Source: Pararobbsia alpina (lineage in GTDB: Bacteria; Pseudomonadota; Gammaproteobacteria; Burkholderiales; Burkholderiaceae). Taken from it: a stretch of DNA of 64,000 nt. The notes under the pieces are model-generated. The model worked only from the letters and a program-made list of their open reading frames with translations. It was not told where the DNA came from and made no database searches. Shown here in pieces: positions 62,836-64,000 of this stretch. Location: the NCBI RefSeq assembly GCF_902859895.1, contig NZ_CADIKM010000004.1:290927-354926 (forward strand). Direction: 5' to 3'. The position numbers and the translations under genes were made by a program. The stretch's first letter is position 1. Every line of letters begins with the position of its first letter.

Positions 62836-63231
62836 GCTCTTCGCCACTGGGCATGGGCGCGCGCAACCTCGCCTCCGCAAGTTCGCCAATTCAAGTTTTC
62901 GTTCCCGTATCTATGGTCAGCTTCAGCGCATCTTCCGCTGAGTGAGCACAGGACGGAAGCTCCTCCCACCTCCCGTTACTTTCAACTGTTAGACAAACGC
63001 CTGCACGACGAGGACAGAGATTCTCGCCATGAACGATCCACTGCGTCGTTCCGACCAACCCAACTCAGGTCAATTGTTATTATTAATTTACGACAGTTCG
63101 AATGGTTCGGTCAATGGCGAAGAGTCGGTGTTTACCCCGAAATTTTCCCGGATACTTTCACTTTACCTTCCACGCTTGACAAGCCCACATGGCACACCTA
63201 TCGTTATTAATTACAATTAATAGGAGGCACG
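62836..63231. other. intergenic region before the interrupted amidase
   Basis: About 400 bp without a recognised gene. One 63-codon frame (63029-63220) begins MNDPLRRSDQPNSG, but it has no similarity and ends in the AT-rich palindrome before the next gene. The stretch 63070-63095 (CAATTGTTATTATTAAT) is AT-rich and may belong to a promoter or operator. Confidence 0.4.
63205..63222. promoter_or_regulatory. AT-rich palindrome at the ribosome-binding site of the second amidase
   Basis: TATTAATT (63205-63212) and AATTAATA (63215-63222) are perfect inverted arms around AC, directly before the AGGAGG ribosome-binding site. The core ACAATTAAT is shared with the 62521 palindrome, so it may be a second site for the XRE regulator. 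Confidence 0.45.
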
Positions 63232-63283
63232 ATGAGCAACGATCTGTGCGATCTCAGCGTTCGGGAACTGACCGCGCTATACC
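63232..63283 (+). pseudogene. 5' end of a second amidase-like gene, truncated by an IS
   Basis: After a perfect AGGAGG, ATG 63232 starts MSNDLCDLSVRELTALY, the typical opening of amidase-signature proteins, where a segment like SPVEVT would follow. At about 63283 the similarity stops and IS end sequence begins. Only about 17 codons are left in this window; the rest may lie beyond the element. Confidence 0.6.
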
Positions 63284-64000
63284 CATCTCGTTATACACAT
63301 CTTGACTGGCGAGTCTCGGTCGCGAAAAAGCGTGTTTACTTTCAATGACATAGAGCGGCGCTTGTAAACTGGCGGCGGATCGCGTTTACTCTCTGCTTTT
63401 GAGTGGACGCCTTGGTTACCGAATCGACGCCTTGGACGCAAACGGAATTCGAACAACTGGACCTGGGCGATGCGCGCCTGAACAAGCGAGCGAGGCTTTT
63501 GATGGAAAGAATGGCGGCCGACCCGATGGCCAGCGTGCCTCAGGCATGCCACGGTTGGGGCGAAACGATAGCGGCGTACCGCTTCTTCGACAACGACAAG
63601 GTCGAGTGGCATGCGCTTCTGGAGCCGCATTGGCAGCAAACGCAAAAGCGGATGCAAGCCCATCCTGTCATTCTTTGCCTGCAAGACACTACCGAGCTCG
63701 ATTTCAACGGTCAGGATGCGCTCGGACTGGGGCCGCTGACTTACGAGGCGCAGCGGGGCATGTATCTGCATCCGACCTATGCGGTCACGCCTGAGCGCGA
63801 GCCGTTGGGCATTCTGGACGCGTGGATGTGGGCCCGCGAGAAGAAGGACGAATCCGGCAAGCGTGGCGGCCCCAAGGAAAGTTTGCGTTGGATCGAAGGT
63901 TATGAGCGCATCGCCGAGATGGCGCCGAGTCTGCCATCCGCGCGCTTGGTGTATGTGGCCGACCGCGAAGCGGATCTGATGGCGCTGATGGAGCGCGCAC
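63284..64000 (+). mobile_element. IS4-family (IS50/Tn5-like) insertion sequence, left part
   Basis: The left end at 63284-63302 reads CATCTCGTTATACACATCT. Its last 12 bases, TTATACACATCT, are identical to the inner part of the Tn5 transposon end. A transposase gene follows from 63403 and runs off the window. The target duplication cannot be checked because the right end is outside. Confidence 0.75.
63403..64000 (+). CDS. IS4-family transposase (partial, 3' end outside window)
   Basis: From GTG 63403, which follows an in-frame TGA, the product reads MDALVTESTPWTQTEFEQLD, then ACHGWGETIAAYRFFDNDKVEW. The first catalytic aspartate lies in LCLQDTTELDF and the second in VYVADREADLMAL. These match D97 and D188 of Tn5 transposase in context (DTT and DREAD). 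The third acidic residue would be past position 64000. About 199 codons are visible and intact. Confidence 0.85.
   Translation, partial: MDALVTESTPWTQTEFEQLDLGDARLNKRARLLMERMAADPMASVPQACHGWGETIAAYRFFDNDKVEWHALLEPHWQQTQKRMQAHPVILCLQDTTELDFNGQDALGLGPLTYEAQRGMYLHPTYAVTPEREPLGILDAWMWAREKKDESGKRGGPKESLRWIEGYERIAEMAPSLPSARLVYVADREADLMALMERA

Noticed and set aside
63029..63220. 63-codon plus-strand frame before the interrupted amidase
   Set aside because: It has no similarity, lies in a region rich in palindromes and promoter-like AT sequence, and ends in an operator-like repeat.
1..64000. CRISPR arrays, tRNA or rRNA genes
   Set aside because: No regularly spaced repeats, no cloverleaf-like sequence with a T-loop and no rRNA-like stretch were noticed while reading; a dedicated scan was not possible.

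Overview
The window looks like a chromosome segment of a Burkholderiales bacterium of the Burkholderia / Paraburkholderia / Caballeronia type. Coding density and GC are high. The left half carries relatives of the wcb capsule genes (capsular polysaccharide I) known from Burkholderia pseudomallei, and the right half carries a VirB/VirD4 conjugation module of the kind found on Burkholderiales islands and plasmids. No rRNA, tRNA, CRISPR array or integrase was seen. All gene names rest on motif recognition without a database search.

Region 1 (about 0.1-33.9 kb) is an ABC-transporter-dependent (group 2-like) capsule locus. A tightly coupled minus-strand operon, wcbO-P-Q-R-S-T (13639 to 138), encodes a KpsS-like Kdo transferase, a short-chain dehydrogenase, an LTA-synthase-like membrane phosphotransferase/sulfatase, a 2566-residue reducing type I polyketide synthase, an LpxC-like deacetylase and an alpha-oxoamine synthase. 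Diverging from it are the inner-membrane export genes (KpsE-, KpsM- and KpsT-like, 14371-16982), preceded by a broken partial copy of the KpsE gene. From 17.1 to 30.2 kb a serotype-type cassette runs on the minus strand: an alpha/beta-hydrolase fusion, two TPR-GT9 heptosyltransferase paralogues, a sulfotransferase, a GT4 glycosyltransferase, heptose-7-phosphate kinase, an AGE-family epimerase, the Wza-like outer-membrane exporter and heptose-1-phosphate adenylyltransferase. By eye this part is less GC-rich than its flanks. Plus-strand wcbB-, wcbA(KpsC)- and manC-like genes close the locus. Together they predict a heptose-containing, possibly sulfated capsule, with a lipid-building PKS module whose product is unknown.

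Region 2 (about 33.9-39.6 kb) is scarred DNA: a manC broken by a frameshift and a 30-bp deletion, an MFS transporter, a second manC scrap, a GAF-EAL gene split by an IS5-family remnant, a chemoreceptor scrap, and frameshifted or truncated glycine-zipper and DUF932-like genes.

Region 3 (about 39.6-55.5 kb) is a conjugation module on the minus strand: two small regulators, virB1-2-3-4-6-5-7-8-9-10-11, a coupling protein split into two overlapping reading frames, an unknown gene, a MobC-like protein and a relaxase. Most genes overlap by 4 bp.

Region 4 (about 55.6-64 kb) is a catabolic operon: a urea/amide-type ABC transporter (UrtB-C-D-E-like plus a binding protein), an amidase and a DUF1185 protein. 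It diverges from a small XRE regulator with a perfect 26-bp palindromic operator-like site beside a strong promoter. A second amidase gene beyond it is cut off after a few codons by a Tn5/IS50-like IS4-family element that runs off the window.
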